NCBI RefSeq assembly: GCF_004102745.1
Contig: NZ_RLII01000014.1
Span: 19,743-83,742 of the forward strand
DNA: 64,000 nucleotides
Source: Acetivibrio mesophilus
GTDB lineage: Bacteria > Bacillota > Clostridia > Acetivibrionales > Acetivibrionaceae
Reading direction: 5' to 3'
Under the pieces are notes generated by a model. It was not told where the DNA came from, did no database searches, and was given only the letters and a program-made list of their open reading frames with translations. Made by a program: the position numbers and the translations under genes. Below are positions 27,396 through 37,580 of this stretch, one piece after another; positions within the stretch are counted from its first letter, which is position 1; every line of letters starts with the position of its first letter.

Positions 27396-27911
27396 ATGGA
27401 TTTAAAGACAAAACTAAGAGAAGTACCCAATTTTCCGAAGGAAGGTATAAACTTTATTGATATTACCACCGTACTTCAGGATGCAGAGGCTCTTAAAGAG
27501 TGTATTGATGTCATGAAAGCGAAAATAGAATCTTTTGGGGATTACGACCTTATTGTAGGGCCCGAATCCAGGGGATTTATCTTTGGTACACCGCTGGCAT
27601 ATGCTATGGGAAAAGGTTTTGTACCTATTAGGAAAAAGGGAAAGCTCCCATACAAGACCATTAGTGTTGAATATGAGCTTGAGTATGGCACGGATATGCT
27701 TGAGATGCATATAGATGCAATTAAAAAGGGGCAGAAGGTAGTTATTGTTGATGACCTTCTTGCAACAGGAGGGACCACCAAGTCAAACATAAAGCTTGTG
27801 GAGCAGCTTGGGGGAGAAGTTGTGGGAATTGCTTATTTTGTTGAGCTTTCATTTCTAAATGGAAGAGACAAGTTGAAAGGATACAATGTAGAATCCATAG
27901 TTTCGTATTAA
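27396..27911 (+). CDS. apt: Adenine phosphoribosyltransferase
   Basis: 171 aa from ATG 27396, with TATGGAGGG upstream; an in-frame ATG at 27378 would overlap recJ and add six residues. It has the PRPP-binding motif VVIVDDLLATGGTT and the early part NFPKEGINFIDITT with GPESRGFIFG. It makes AMP from adenine and PRPP in the cytoplasm. It lies between recJ and relA, the usual order. Confidence 0.95.
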   Translation: MDLKTKLREVPNFPKEGINFIDITTVLQDAEALKECIDVMKAKIESFGDYDLIVGPESRGFIFGTPLAYAMGKGFVPIRKKGKLPYKTISVEYELEYGTDMLEMHIDAIKKGQKVVIVDDLLATGGTTKSNIKLVEQLGGEVVGIAYFVELSFLNGRDKLKGYNVESIVSY

Positions 27912-27969
27912 TATATATGGGGAATACATAAAGTAGAATTAGCATTGAATCGATGTGGGGGAATACTTG

Positions 27970-30144
27970 ATGGGTGATGGTTACAGCAGACTCATAAGAA
28001 AAATTAAAAAATATAACCCAAGCTGCGATTTTGCACTCATTGAAATGGCTCACAATCTTTCGCAAGAGGCGCATAACGGGCAGCAGAGAGAATCCGGGGA
28101 TCCATTTATTGTGCATCCCATGGAGGTTGCCAACATACTGGCGGATCTTGAATTGGATTGTACTGCTATAGTTGCGGGCATTCTTCATGATACTGTTGAG
28201 GATACTACTTACACTATTGAACAGATCAAGGAGAAGTTTGGCGAGGAGATTGCAAGTCTTGTGGACGGAGTAACCAAGCTGGGCAAGATTCCTTACACGA
28301 CAAAGGAAGAATTGCAGGCCGAGAACCTCAGGAAGATGTTTCTTGCAATGGCAAAGGACATCAGAGTTATTCTCATTAAACTGGCAGACCGTTTGCACAA
28401 TATGCGTACTCTTAAGTATATGCCCCCTGAAAAGCAACATGAGAAGGCTAAGGAAACCCTTGAGATATATGCTCCTTTGGCTCACAGGCTTGGTATATCA
28501 AAGATAAAGTGGGAGCTTGAGGATCTTTGTCTACGCTATCTTGACCCTAAAGGATATTACGACCTTGTAAACAAGATAGCCAAGAAGAGAATGGAAAGGG
28601 AGGCCTATATTTCCGATATTATTAAAACCATTCAGGAGAAAACCGTAGAGATTGGCATTGATGCACATATTGAGGGCAGACCGAAGCATTTTTACAGTAT
28701 TTACAGGAAAATGGTGCAGCAGAATAAGACCATTGAGCAAATATATGACCTTTTTGCAGTGAGGGTTATTGTTACATCGGTAAAAGACTGTTATGCTGTT
28801 TTGGGTCTTGTGCATGAAATCTACAAGCCTATGCCGGGCAGATTCAAGGATTATATAGCCATGCCGAAGCCGAATATGTATCAATCCCTTCATACCACAT
28901 TAATTGGACATGAGGGTATTCCCTTTGAGGTGCAAATAAGGACATGGGATATGCACCGGGTAGCTGAGGTGGGTATAGCAGCCCATTGGAAATACAAAGA
29001 GGGAAAAACTGCGGATGATTCCGACAATAAATTGGCATGGTTAAGGCAGCTTCTGGAATGGCAGAAGGAAATGCGTGATGCCAATGAGTTTATGGAGACT
29101 TTGAAAATAGACCTTTTCACCGATGAGGTTTTTGTCTTTACACCTAAGGGGGATGTTATAAGTCTTCCTGCCGGCTCAACGCCTATAGATTTTGCCTACT
29201 CAATCCACAGTGCCATCGGAAACAAGATGTCCGGAGCAAAGGTAAACAATAAGATTGTACCTATTGAGTATGTGCTTAAAAATGGTGATATTGTTGAGGT
29301 ACTTACCTCTTCGAATGTTCACGGACCAAGCCGGGATTGGCTGAAAATTGCAAAGAGCTCCCAGGCAAAGAACAAAATTAATCAGTGGTTTAAAAAAGAA
29401 AAAAGGGAAGAAAATATTATTAGGGGCAAGGAAATGATCGATAAGGAGCTGAAAAAGCAAGGCTTTACGGCAAGTCAGCTCTTTAAGCCCGAGTGGATAG
29501 AAATAATACTCAGAAAATATACTTTTGTCTCCCTTGAAGATGTTTGGGCAGCCATAGGTTATGGAGCACTTACGGCAAACAAGGTTATCTCCAGACTGCG
29601 GGAAGAATATAGGAAAACCGTCAAGGCCGAGGAACTTGCAGAGCAGGTAGCCAAAGCCGACGAGAGGAAAAACCAGGCCCAGCGTAAGAAAGTACCGGAA
29701 AATGGTGTAATTGTTAAAGGAATAGATAACTGTTTGGTAAGACTTTCTAGGTGCTGCAACCCTGTTCCCGGTGATGATATTATCGGATATATCACAAGGG
29801 GTAGAGGTGTTTCGGTGCACCGGAACGACTGCGTTAATGTTATAAATAATATCGACGGTGACAACAGACTTATTGAGGTAAGCTGGTATACCGCAAACAA
29901 CGTGGCATATAAGGCTGAGATCACTGTTATGGCCAATGACAGAACGGCGCTTTTGATGGAAATAACCAATGTCATTGGTGAGTCAAGGATTCCGCTTAAG
30001 GCAATAAATGCGAGAACCACAAAGGATCAGATTGCGATTATGAACCTTACTTTGGAGATTACAAATACCGAGCAGCTTGAGAAAATTATCAAAAAGGTTA
30101 AAAAGGTTGATGGGGTATTTGAAGTAACAAGAAACAGACAATAA
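27970..30144 (+). CDS. relA: Bifunctional (p)ppGpp synthetase/hydrolase RelA/SpoT
   Basis: 724 aa from ATG 27970, preceded by GGGGGAA; GTG 27955 is possible but poorer. The N-terminal HD hydrolase domain keeps its motifs (HPMEVANILADL, GILHDTVEDT). The synthetase domain follows with GRPKHFYSIYRKM and YDLFAVRVIV. A TGS domain (about 385-445) begins DEVFVFTPKGD, then a conserved Cys region (RCCNPVPGD), and the ACT domain closes the protein. Both activities look intact, so this is the long Rel enzyme of Firmicutes that sets the stringent response. Confidence 0.96.
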   Translation: MGDGYSRLIRKIKKYNPSCDFALIEMAHNLSQEAHNGQQRESGDPFIVHPMEVANILADLELDCTAIVAGILHDTVEDTTYTIEQIKEKFGEEIASLVDGVTKLGKIPYTTKEELQAENLRKMFLAMAKDIRVILIKLADRLHNMRTLKYMPPEKQHEKAKETLEIYAPLAHRLGISKIKWELEDLCLRYLDPKGYYDLVNKIAKKRMEREAYISDIIKTIQEKTVEIGIDAHIEGRPKHFYSIYRKMVQQNKTIEQIYDLFAVRVIVTSVKDCYAVLGLVHEIYKPMPGRFKDYIAMPKPNMYQSLHTTLIGHEGIPFEVQIRTWDMHRVAEVGIAAHWKYKEGKTADDSDNKLAWLRQLLEWQKEMRDANEFMETLKIDLFTDEVFVFTPKGDVISLPAGSTPIDFAYSIHSAIGNKMSGAKVNNKIVPIEYVLKNGDIVEVLTSSNVHGPSRDWLKIAKSSQAKNKINQWFKKEKREENIIRGKEMIDKELKKQGFTASQLFKPEWIEIILRKYTFVSLEDVWAAIGYGALTANKVISRLREEYRKTVKAEELAEQVAKADERKNQAQRKKVPENGVIVKGIDNCLVRLSRCCNPVPGDDIIGYITRGRGVSVHRNDCVNVINNIDGDNRLIEVSWYTANNVAYKAEITVMANDRTALLMEITNVIGESRIPLKAINARTTKDQIAIMNLTLEITNTEQLEKIIKKVKKVDGVFEVTRNRQ

Positions 30145-30190
30145 AAGAACTGAAGCAATTTGCTTCAGATGAAGTTAAGAAGGGGATTTT

Positions 30191-30640
30191 ATGCGAGCAG
30201 TTGTACAGAGGGTGACAGCCTCGAAGGTTACGGTCGAAGGTGAGATAACTGGAGAGATAGGAAAAGGTCTGATGGTGCTTCTGGGGGTAGGTTGCGATGA
30301 CAGCGAAAAGGATGTTGGGTACCTTGCAGACAAGATCGTAAACTTAAGGATTTTTGAAGATGAAAATGGGAAAATGAATCTATCCCTGAAGGATGTTGGA
30401 GGAGAACTTTTGGTTGTATCCCAGTTTACCCTCTACGGAGATTGCAGAAAGGGTAAAAGGCCGGGATTCGACAAGGCAGCAAGACCTGAGGCGGCAAAAG
30501 AGCTGTATGAGAAATTTGTTCAAGAGTGCCAAAACTACGGTGTAAAGGTTGAAACTGGTAGATTTCAGGCCATGATGATGGTGGAAATCCATAATGACGG
30601 GCCTGTTACGATGCTTATTGACAGCAAAAAAGAATTTTAG
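30191..30640 (+). CDS. dtd: D-aminoacyl-tRNA deacylase
   Basis: 149 aa, full length. It starts [18 protein letters not shown] and has the active-site motif [17 protein letters not shown] and the C-terminal [10 protein letters not shown], both hallmarks. It frees tRNA of wrongly attached D-amino acids and of glycine on tRNA-Ala. AAGAAGGGG lies upstream, and it follows relA after 46 bases as in many Firmicutes. Confidence 0.96.
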   Translation: MRAVVQRVTASKVTVEGEITGEIGKGLMVLLGVGCDDSEKDVGYLADKIVNLRIFEDENGKMNLSLKDVGGELLVVSQFTLYGDCRKGKRPGFDKAARPEAAKELYEKFVQECQNYGVKVETGRFQAMMMVEIHNDGPVTMLIDSKKEF

Positions 30641-30653
30641 GGTGGAGGATAAC

Positions 30654-31259
30654 ATGATAATAAAGTGTCTGCCGATTGGACTTTTTGGTTCAAACTGCTA
30701 TATTGTGGGACAGAATGGGGAAGGAATAATTATTGACCCAGGATGTGACCCGAGAAAAATAGTGGATACCGTTAATGAAAATAATCTGGAAATTAAGTAT
30801 ATAATAATAACCCACGGACATATCGACCATTTGTTGACGGTGGATGAGGTTCGGGAAATGACAGGGGCCAAGGTTCTTATTCATGAAAAGGAAGCGGATA
30901 AATTGACAGATCCGTCTTTAAATGATCCCGTTGGAATTGGATTGGGCAGGGAATGCAAAGCAGCTGACAGTCTCTTAAAAGACGGTGACGTGATAACGGC
31001 TGGCGGACTTGATTTTGAGATAATTCACACGCCCGGACATTCCGTAGGGGGCATTTGCATAAGAGTGGGGAATGAGGTTTTTACCGGGGATACCTTGTTT
31101 AATATGGGTATAGGTCGCACTGACTTTGCCGATGGTGATTTGAATACTCTTTTAGATTCTATTGAGAATAAGCTTATGAAGCTTGATGATAATGTTGTGG
31201 TTTACCCCGGACATGGGGAGCCGACTACCATTGGACGTGAAAGAAATAGGTTTCGTTAG
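30654..31259 (+). CDS. Metallo-beta-lactamase-fold hydrolase, YqgX/glyoxalase II-like
   Basis: 201 aa from ATG 30654, preceded by GGTGGAGG. Zinc ligands are THGHIDH, TPGHSVG, GDTLF and a final PGHGEPTTIG. The fold and length match YqgX-type glyoxalase II-like proteins; some cleave S-lactoylglutathione or bacillithiol conjugates, others are uncharacterised. It starts 13 bases after dtd, so the two are co-transcribed. Substrate not assigned. Confidence 0.9.
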   Translation: MIIKCLPIGLFGSNCYIVGQNGEGIIIDPGCDPRKIVDTVNENNLEIKYIIITHGHIDHLLTVDEVREMTGAKVLIHEKEADKLTDPSLNDPVGIGLGRECKAADSLLKDGDVITAGGLDFEIIHTPGHSVGGICIRVGNEVFTGDTLFNMGIGRTDFADGDLNTLLDSIENKLMKLDDNVVVYPGHGEPTTIGRERNRFR

Positions 31260-31354
31260 GTTTGATATATTTTGATAGGCTTCACTGTGTGAAATTTTTG
31301 AAATTTTTAGAAAAACTGCAATTTATTGAGTTCTATAATTTGGTGGGAGTTTGC

Positions 31355-32857
31355 ATGGAAATATACATAAAGCTTGAAGGACATGAGTTTCAATACGAGA
31401 TAGAGGATGTATTAAAACTGTTTTTTGGATATGAGAATATAAGAATATGCTATGAGGACCCCGGAGAGGATTACCGGGGAATTTTGCTTTATTCACGCTT
31501 TGACGCACCCTCTAAAGATGATGGGGGATATCAAATAGAAACTATGATTTATGAAGATGGGGAGAATGTATTCAAAGAAAATCACTTCTTTTCGGTTTCA
31601 TTGCCTGCAAAGGATGCAAGCTCTATTTACGAAGAAAGAAAGATTCAAAAGAGAGAAGTTAAAAGACAGATATATAAAGCGCTGTCGCAATTCACTGGGA
31701 AAAGCATGCCCTGGGGGATGCTTACAGGGATAAGGCCTGCAAAAATAGTTCATGAACTGATTGATATGGGCTGTTCCCGGGAGGAAATAAACTCAAAATT
31801 GACCCAGTATTATTTTGTCTCTGAAGAAAAGTCAAAGATTTTATACAGTGTTGCAAAAAAGGAGAGACATATACTCGATGCTACCGGACAGGATATGGTA
31901 GGGGTTTACATTGGCATACCCTTTTGTACTACCCGTTGCCTTTACTGCTCTTTTACCTCCAATCCTGTTAAGAAGTACGAGCATATGGTTGCAAGCTATA
32001 TTCAGGCACTAAAGAAGGAAATAATGAGTGTCGGCAGTATTTTGGACAAAAAAGGGCTGAAAATACAGAGCATATACATAGGCGGCGGCACACCTACTTC
32101 TGTTGAGGCTTCACATCTTAAAGAGCTTCTTATGTATATTGAGCAGATATTGGACTTAAAGGATTTAAAGGAATATACATTGGAGGCCGGAAGACCCGAC
32201 TCCATTACTGGCGAGAAGTTGGAGATAATTAAAAATAGCCAGGTAGATAGGATAAGCATTAATCCACAGACCATGAAGGATGAAATCTTAAAGAAAATTG
32301 GAAGGCTTCACACATCCAAGGATATAGTTGATGCCTTTGAACTTGCCCGCAGCATAGGCTTTGACAATATAAACATGGATGTTATTGCAGGACTTCCGGG
32401 AAGCAATCTTGAGGACTTTGTAAAAACCATAGACGAAATAGGGGGCTTAGGGCCTGAAAGCGTTACTGTTCATACCATGGCAATCAAGCGCGCGTCACGG
32501 CTTAATGAAGATAAGGAAAACTATAGCCTGACATCGGGAAATGAAGTGGCACAAATGGTTGATGCCGCATATGATATTCTGACAAAAATGGGGTTGGAGC
32601 CCTATTATCTTTACAGGCAGAAGAATATGCTGGGCAATCTGGAGAATGTGGGATACAGCAAGCTGGGCTATGAGTCAATATATAATGTACAGATTATGGA
32701 AGAAAAGCAGTCTATTATTGCGTTGGGGGCAGGAGCTATAACTAAGGTGGTTTTCCCCGAAAGCAACAGGATTGAAAGGGCTTTTAATGTAAAGAGTGTT
32801 GAGGAGTATATTAGCCGAATTGACGAAATGATTGAAAGAAAAAATACACTTCTATAA
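31355..32857 (+). CDS. hemZ: Coproporphyrinogen dehydrogenase-like radical SAM protein HemZ
   Basis: 500 aa from ATG 31355 (begins MEIYIKLEGHEFQYE), preceded by GGTGGGAG; the open frame extends upstream but without a ribosome site. Radical SAM cysteines are 191, 195 and 198 (C-T-T-R-C-L-Y-C), then IYIGGGTPTSV. The ~180-residue N-terminal extension is typical of HemZ. HemZ homologues are annotated as oxygen-independent coproporphyrinogen oxidase-like, though several relatives instead handle heme. It closes the dtd-MBL-hemZ unit. Confidence 0.9.
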   Translation: MEIYIKLEGHEFQYEIEDVLKLFFGYENIRICYEDPGEDYRGILLYSRFDAPSKDDGGYQIETMIYEDGENVFKENHFFSVSLPAKDASSIYEERKIQKREVKRQIYKALSQFTGKSMPWGMLTGIRPAKIVHELIDMGCSREEINSKLTQYYFVSEEKSKILYSVAKKERHILDATGQDMVGVYIGIPFCTTRCLYCSFTSNPVKKYEHMVASYIQALKKEIMSVGSILDKKGLKIQSIYIGGGTPTSVEASHLKELLMYIEQILDLKDLKEYTLEAGRPDSITGEKLEIIKNSQVDRISINPQTMKDEILKKIGRLHTSKDIVDAFELARSIGFDNINMDVIAGLPGSNLEDFVKTIDEIGGLGPESVTVHTMAIKRASRLNEDKENYSLTSGNEVAQMVDAAYDILTKMGLEPYYLYRQKNMLGNLENVGYSKLGYESIYNVQIMEEKQSIIALGAGAITKVVFPESNRIERAFNVKSVEEYISRIDEMIERKNTLL

Positions 32858-33171
32858 AAATTCTTGAGAATAATCTATATTTTCAAAATCAATAATCTCT
32901 TACTAAGAATGTTGAATAATGACAGCATTATATATTATAATGTTTTTAGAGGTTTAATTTGACAAAAAAAATATTAAAATATATTTGAAATTGTAATATT
33001 TTATATTATAATATATTTTATATTAATATATAATGCCTAATTTTCAACAAGAGTTTACAACAAATGATATGTTTACAGTATATTAAAAATATGCAATGCG
33101 ATAATAGCTAGAATTGAGAATTGCTGCGAAGCGCTTTTGTTATTAATAAGTAATAAAATGGGGGTAAATCG
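32858..33171 (+). other. AT-rich intergenic region before the Tad operon
   Basis: About 310 bases with no gene. It is very A/T-rich, with repeated ATATTTTATATT-like runs around 32990-33035. It probably holds the Tad operon promoter (entry at 32985) and a long leader. No clear terminator for hemZ was seen. Confidence 0.7.
32985..33012 (+). promoter_or_regulatory. Candidate promoter of the Tad pilus operon
   Basis: TTGAAA (32985-32990) and TATAAT (33007-33012) with a 16-base spacer, 160 bases upstream of the first Tad gene. Several near-matches exist in this AT-rich stretch. Confidence 0.4.
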
Positions 33172-34299
33172 ATGGCTGTAATTCATCTTGTAATCGCTGA
33201 CAAAGATCGGGCTTATCTTTATAGTGTGGTTGACTTCATTTATTCAAAATACAATAACAGATTTTATGTTCAGGCTTTTTCCACTGAGGATACTTTTAAT
33301 GACTTTTTTAGCAAAACAGATAAAATTGACATACTTCTTATAAGTCCTGACTTTTATAATGATGAACTTGACTTAGAGAAGGTAGTTGCTCCTATTGTGT
33401 TATCAACCGGTATTCTCTCAAAGGATATTCAAAACTGTGAGATAATCAGTAAATATCAGATGGGTGATAAGCTTATCGGCAATATATTAAACATTTTTTC
33501 CGAAAAAAGCAATTGCGAGTTTATCACCGGTGACGGTAAAAAGAAGACCCGTCTTATTACCTTTTATTCTCCATGCGGCGGTGCCGGTACGTCTACATTA
33601 GCTGCGGGCCTGAGCGCCAAATGTGCGCAGAATGGGTGGAATGCTTTTTATCTGAACTTTGAAAGGTTTCCTGCCACTACAGCATACTTTGATGCTTATG
33701 GCAGTGGAGAGAGTCTTTCGAATATTTTGTTTTTTCTAAAGGAGAACAATAAAAATCTTGGTCTAAAAATAGAAGGAAGCAGGTCAATAGACAATAAAAC
33801 AGGGGTTCATTATTTTCTGCCCCCGGAAAATATCTTTGACCTTGATGAATTGACCTCCGATGAAATTAAGAGGCTTATAGGACAGATGAGGACAATGGAG
33901 TGCTATGATGTGATTATAGCTGATATGGGATCGGAATTGAATGACGTAAGTATACCGTTGTTGGAGAGCAGTGATTTGGTGTTCTGCGTTTTGCCCTATG
34001 ATACTACGTCAAAGATTAAGCTGGCAACACTCCTTAGGGCTTTTGAGATTCTTAGCAAGAGAAAAGGCTTAAACTTTATGGATAAGGTAGAGCTTATACT
34101 GAATAAATGCTTGAATTCCGGACTTACCGATGTTGAAAATCTTACTTTGAACGGAAAATCTGCTTCTATCAGGATACCTTACATAAAAGGCCTGAATGCA
34201 AGCTATGGCTTGGAAAATTTAATAGGAGATTCAAATCCCCTTGGATCTGCTGTAAGGCAGATAATTAACATATTACAAGGAAGTACGGGTGGTTGTTAG
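33172..34299 (+). CDS. Tad pilus assembly protein TadZ/CpaE (MinD-like ATPase)
   Basis: 375 aa. The first ~115 residues resemble a receiver-like domain without a clear phosphorylation site. The rest is a MinD/ParA-type ATPase with the deviant Walker A CGGAGTSTLAAGLS and a DVIIADMGSELND Walker B region. TadZ places the pilus machine at its site on the membrane. It is the first gene of the Tad operon; its stop codon overlaps the next gene's GTG. Confidence 0.88.
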   Translation: MAVIHLVIADKDRAYLYSVVDFIYSKYNNRFYVQAFSTEDTFNDFFSKTDKIDILLISPDFYNDELDLEKVVAPIVLSTGILSKDIQNCEIISKYQMGDKLIGNILNIFSEKSNCEFITGDGKKKTRLITFYSPCGGAGTSTLAAGLSAKCAQNGWNAFYLNFERFPATTAYFDAYGSGESLSNILFFLKENNKNLGLKIEGSRSIDNKTGVHYFLPPENIFDLDELTSDEIKRLIGQMRTMECYDVIIADMGSELNDVSIPLLESSDLVFCVLPYDTTSKIKLATLLRAFEILSKRKGLNFMDKVELILNKCLNSGLTDVENLTLNGKSASIRIPYIKGLNASYGLENLIGDSNPLGSAVRQIINILQGSTGGC

Positions 34300-35537
34300 T
34301 GGAGATAGAAGAAAAGGAAAGGCTTATTGCCCAGATAAGGAAGCAGATAAGTGATAGCATCGATTTGAGAAAGGACTTCTCAGATGAAGAGATAAGGGAT
34401 GTTATTACAAATGTTGTATTTGAAAGGTCCAAGGATTATTACCTCAATGTCGGGGAGAAGAAGGAAATTGCCGACGCCATTTTTAACTCCATGAGAAGGC
34501 TGGATGTTCTTCAACCCATCATTGATGACAAAAGTGTGACTGAAATAATGATAAACGGCCCGGATTCAATATTTGTTGAAAGAGACGGCAGAGTTTCCAA
34601 GTTGGATATTAGATTTGAAAATCGCCGTAAGCTTGAGGACGTAATTCAGACAATTGTGTCAAGGGTAAACAGGACAGTAAACGAGTCATCTCCGATTGTT
34701 GATGCGAGGCTGGCAGATGGCTCCCGTGTAAACGTGGTTTTGCATCCGATAGCCTTAAACGGACCTGTTGTCACCATAAGAAAGTTTTCGGAGAAACCGA
34801 TGACGGTGGAGCAGCTTATAAAATACGGTTCAATTACCGAAGAAGTTGCTGATGTACTGGAAAGGCTAGTAAAGGCCAAATATAACATATTTATCTGCGG
34901 AGGTACAGGGTCGGGAAAGACAACATTTTTGAATGCTCTTAGCAATTATATTCCCAAGGATGAGAGAATTGTTACAATAGAAGACTCGGCCGAGCTTCAG
35001 ATTGTCGAGATAGAAAACATTGTCAGGATGGAAACGAGGAATGCCAATACCGAGGGAAAGGGAGAGATTACGATTAGAGATCTCATCAAAACTTCCCTTC
35101 GTATGAGGCCTGAGAGAATAATCGTCGGTGAGGTGCGTGGAAAAGAGGCATTGGACATGCTTCAGGCGATGAATACCGGACATGACGGTTCCCTTTCCAC
35201 CGGACACGCAAACTCTACAAAGGATATGCTCTCAAGGCTTGAAACCATGGTATTGAGTGGTTCCGATATGCCGTTAGAGGCCATAAGGCAGCAGATAGCT
35301 TCTGCAATAGATATAATTATTCATCTGGGAAGACTCAGGGACAAATCGAGAAGAACCCTTGAGATCACAGAGGTTGTAGGATATAAGGATGGACAGATTG
35401 TGTTAAATCCGCTTTATGAGTTTGTTGAAGAAGGAGAAACTCCGGAAAATCAGGTAATTGGTTCTCTTATAAGGACAAAAAATGAAATGATTAACAAGCT
35501 CAAATTCAAAATGTCAGGTATATCGGACAAGTTTTAA
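34299..35537 (+). CDS. Tad pilus secretion ATPase TadA/CpaF
   Basis: 412 aa from GTG 34299, which overlaps the previous stop; a TTG two codons earlier is an alternative. It is a type II/IV secretion ATPase with Walker A GGTGSGKT (residues 201-208), the Asp box region RIVTIEDSAELQ, a Walker B-like RPERIIVGEVRG and the His box STGHANST. It powers pilin assembly from the cytoplasmic face. Order before tadB and tadC is standard. Confidence 0.95.
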   Translation: MEIEEKERLIAQIRKQISDSIDLRKDFSDEEIRDVITNVVFERSKDYYLNVGEKKEIADAIFNSMRRLDVLQPIIDDKSVTEIMINGPDSIFVERDGRVSKLDIRFENRRKLEDVIQTIVSRVNRTVNESSPIVDARLADGSRVNVVLHPIALNGPVVTIRKFSEKPMTVEQLIKYGSITEEVADVLERLVKAKYNIFICGGTGSGKTTFLNALSNYIPKDERIVTIEDSAELQIVEIENIVRMETRNANTEGKGEITIRDLIKTSLRMRPERIIVGEVRGKEALDMLQAMNTGHDGSLSTGHANSTKDMLSRLETMVLSGSDMPLEAIRQQIASAIDIIIHLGRLRDKSRRTLEITEVVGYKDGQIVLNPLYEFVEEGETPENQVIGSLIRTKNEMINKLKFKMSGISDKF

Positions 35538-35563
35538 GTTTGCCGACAAGGAGGTCTTAATAA

Positions 35564-36367
35564 ATGGAGCTGGGGTTGCAAAATAAAGAATTGGAAGAAG
35601 TAAGTATCGAGCAAAGTAGCAGTTTGATTGATTATGATGTATATGTCATGAGCTTTAAAGAGACGGTTTTGTATATTCTGCTTGCGGCATCAGTGTTATT
35701 TGCTATAGGATATATTTTCTATCACAACATAATACTGGCATTGTTTCTGACGCCTTTTGCGCTTTTATATCCGAAAAGACGGACCAAAGATATAATTAAG
35801 AAGAGAAAGAATGAATTGAATTTGCAGTTCAAAGACATGCTTTATTCGCTTTCGTCTTCCCTTACTGCGGGAAGGTCGGTGGAGATGTCTTTTAAAGAAG
35901 CGCTTAAGGATTTGAGCATTTTATACCCGGATCCTGATACATATATTATTCGTGAAGTAGAGTACATAATAAGAAAACTGGAAATGAATGAAACCGTCGA
36001 AGATGTATTGGAAGACCTCGCAAGAAGGGCACATCTAGAGGATATACAGAATTTCACCGATGTTTTTAAGACCTGTAAGAGGACGGGTGGAAATCTGGTA
36101 AATGTAATAAGAAACTCAACTAACATTATCAACGACAAGATTGAGATTAAAGAGGAGATAAACACTTTGCTGGCGGCAAAGAAGTTTGAACAGAAGATTT
36201 TATCTGTTATGCCCCTTATTATGATAATTATTCTATCTGTAACCACTGATGATTATATGGCTCCTGTGTTCAATACAATAATCGGTAGAATAGTGATGAC
36301 GTTCGCAATTATTATTATAGCTGTGGGGTACTTTATATCGAAAAAAATTATCGACATAGAGATTTGA
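35564..36367 (+). CDS. Tad pilus inner-membrane protein TadB
   Basis: 267 aa. Hydrophobic segments near residues 32-70 and 215-262 bracket a type II secretion F domain (LQFKDMLYSLSSSLTAGRSVE... to RTGGNLVNVI). It forms the membrane platform with TadC that the ATPase acts on. GGAGG lies upstream of the ATG. It is about 13 bases from tadC. Confidence 0.9.
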   Translation: MELGLQNKELEEVSIEQSSSLIDYDVYVMSFKETVLYILLAASVLFAIGYIFYHNIILALFLTPFALLYPKRRTKDIIKKRKNELNLQFKDMLYSLSSSLTAGRSVEMSFKEALKDLSILYPDPDTYIIREVEYIIRKLEMNETVEDVLEDLARRAHLEDIQNFTDVFKTCKRTGGNLVNVIRNSTNIINDKIEIKEEINTLLAAKKFEQKILSVMPLIMIIILSVTTDDYMAPVFNTIIGRIVMTFAIIIIAVGYFISKKIIDIEI

Positions 36368-36380
36368 TGGTGGAGGGCGT

Positions 36381-37250
36381 ATGATTGTAGGTTTTATAGT
36401 TTTTGCTGTGATTTTTGTACTTTTTTTACTATTGTTTTTCTTGTCAAGAAACAAGTATAACGATTATATTGAGCCTTTGGATAAGAATGAGTACAAATTA
36501 AGAAGCTTGTTACCCATAGGGCTTTTCATTCTTGATAAAGTGCAATACAAGTATACTTCCAAGTATGATAGGATACTTCATTCAAAAGTTGCTGAATTAA
36601 AGGGAGTGAAGTATTCAGTGTATTATTTGCAGATTCATCATGCCAACAAGATAGTTCTTATGCTTGTAATACTGCTTTTTTCTATTTTATTATCTGCTGC
36701 AACCCGAGATGTGGCAACTGCAGTGTTTGGAATTTTAGTAATGTTGTCCATCCCATTTTTTATGGACCGGGAGCTTACAAAGAAGGTTAATAAGAGGAGA
36801 CTTAGCATACAGATTGACTTTCCCGACTTTTTAAACAAGCTTATTTTACTTGTAAATGCAGGCATGACAGTCTCAAAAGCTTGGGAGAAGTCCGTAACCG
36901 ATAACGACAAGGATACTGTTTTGTATAGGGAGCTAAGAATGGTATTGGCAGATATCCGAGGTGGCAAATCAGAGACAAGTGCATTTGAGGATTTTGCCAA
37001 AAGGTGTAGAATTCCTGAAATAACCAAATTTGTATCAGCTCTTTTGCAGAACCTTAACAAAGGAAATGCGGAGATGATATCTATATTGCGGCTTCAGGCT
37101 ACAGAGTGCTGGGAAATGAGAAAGCATGCAGCAAAAAGGCTCGGGGAAGAAGCATCTTCAAAGATGTTGTTTCCAATGATGCTAATGTTTATAGCCGTGA
37201 TTCTGATTGTTGCGACTCCAGCGATTTTGACACTCACTAGCAGTATGTAA
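36381..37250 (+). CDS. Tad pilus inner-membrane protein TadC
   Basis: 289 aa. Hydrophobic segments at residues 1-20, 85-125 and 265-285 surround a type II secretion F domain (DFPDFLNKLILLVNAGMTVSK, RCRIPEITKFVSALLQNL). It partners TadB. GGTGGAGG precedes the ATG. The small pilin gene follows 43 bases later. Confidence 0.9.
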   Translation: MIVGFIVFAVIFVLFLLLFFLSRNKYNDYIEPLDKNEYKLRSLLPIGLFILDKVQYKYTSKYDRILHSKVAELKGVKYSVYYLQIHHANKIVLMLVILLFSILLSAATRDVATAVFGILVMLSIPFFMDRELTKKVNKRRLSIQIDFPDFLNKLILLVNAGMTVSKAWEKSVTDNDKDTVLYRELRMVLADIRGGKSETSAFEDFAKRCRIPEITKFVSALLQNLNKGNAEMISILRLQATECWEMRKHAAKRLGEEASSKMLFPMMLMFIAVILIVATPAILTLTSSM

Positions 37251-37293
37251 TTTGCGGCAGTATAGGATTTATTGGTGAAAGGGGGTGAAATAA

Positions 37294-37488
37294 ATGCTAA
37301 AGTTGATAAGAAATTTTATTAAAGAAGAAGATGGTATGGGCACAGTTGAGGTAGTAATAATTGTGGCTGTTTTGGTAGCAATTGCCCTTATCTTCAGAAG
37401 GGCCATATTCAACTTTGTGAAGAACATAATGAGTAAGATATTTGGTGAAGAACTAGAGGGTGAAGTTTTAGAGGGAGTGCCCGATTAA
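37294..37488 (+). CDS. Flp-type pilin (Flp1-like)
   Basis: 64 aa, AAAGGGGGTG upstream. It has a short basic start, then EEDGMGTVEVVIIVAVLVAIALIF, a type IV pilin-like hydrophobic stretch with the Glu at position 5 after a Gly-Met-Gly site, as in Flp pilins. It would be cut by the prepilin peptidase at 38406 and assembled into a pilus. The C-terminal part is acidic. It is the main structural subunit candidate of this operon. Confidence 0.85.
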   Translation: MLKLIRNFIKEEDGMGTVEVVIIVAVLVAIALIFRRAIFNFVKNIMSKIFGEELEGEVLEGVPD

Positions 37489-37580
37489 ATTATGTTACAG
37501 TATTTGCTTGTTATTTAGTCTCTTGAAGTGAAATTAAAGAGGCTAAAGCAAAGGGACTCGATGTACCGATCTTTAATGTT

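Noticed and set aside
27742..28485. Minus-strand open frame of 247 codons over apt and relA
   Set aside because: It overlaps two well-recognised genes on the plus strand and has no family resemblance.
37521..37548. Similarity of CTCTTG..GAAAT..AAAGAGGCT at 24632 and 37521
   Set aside because: Only about 24 bases match, with mismatches; it may be chance or a small hairpin and does not support a repeat family.
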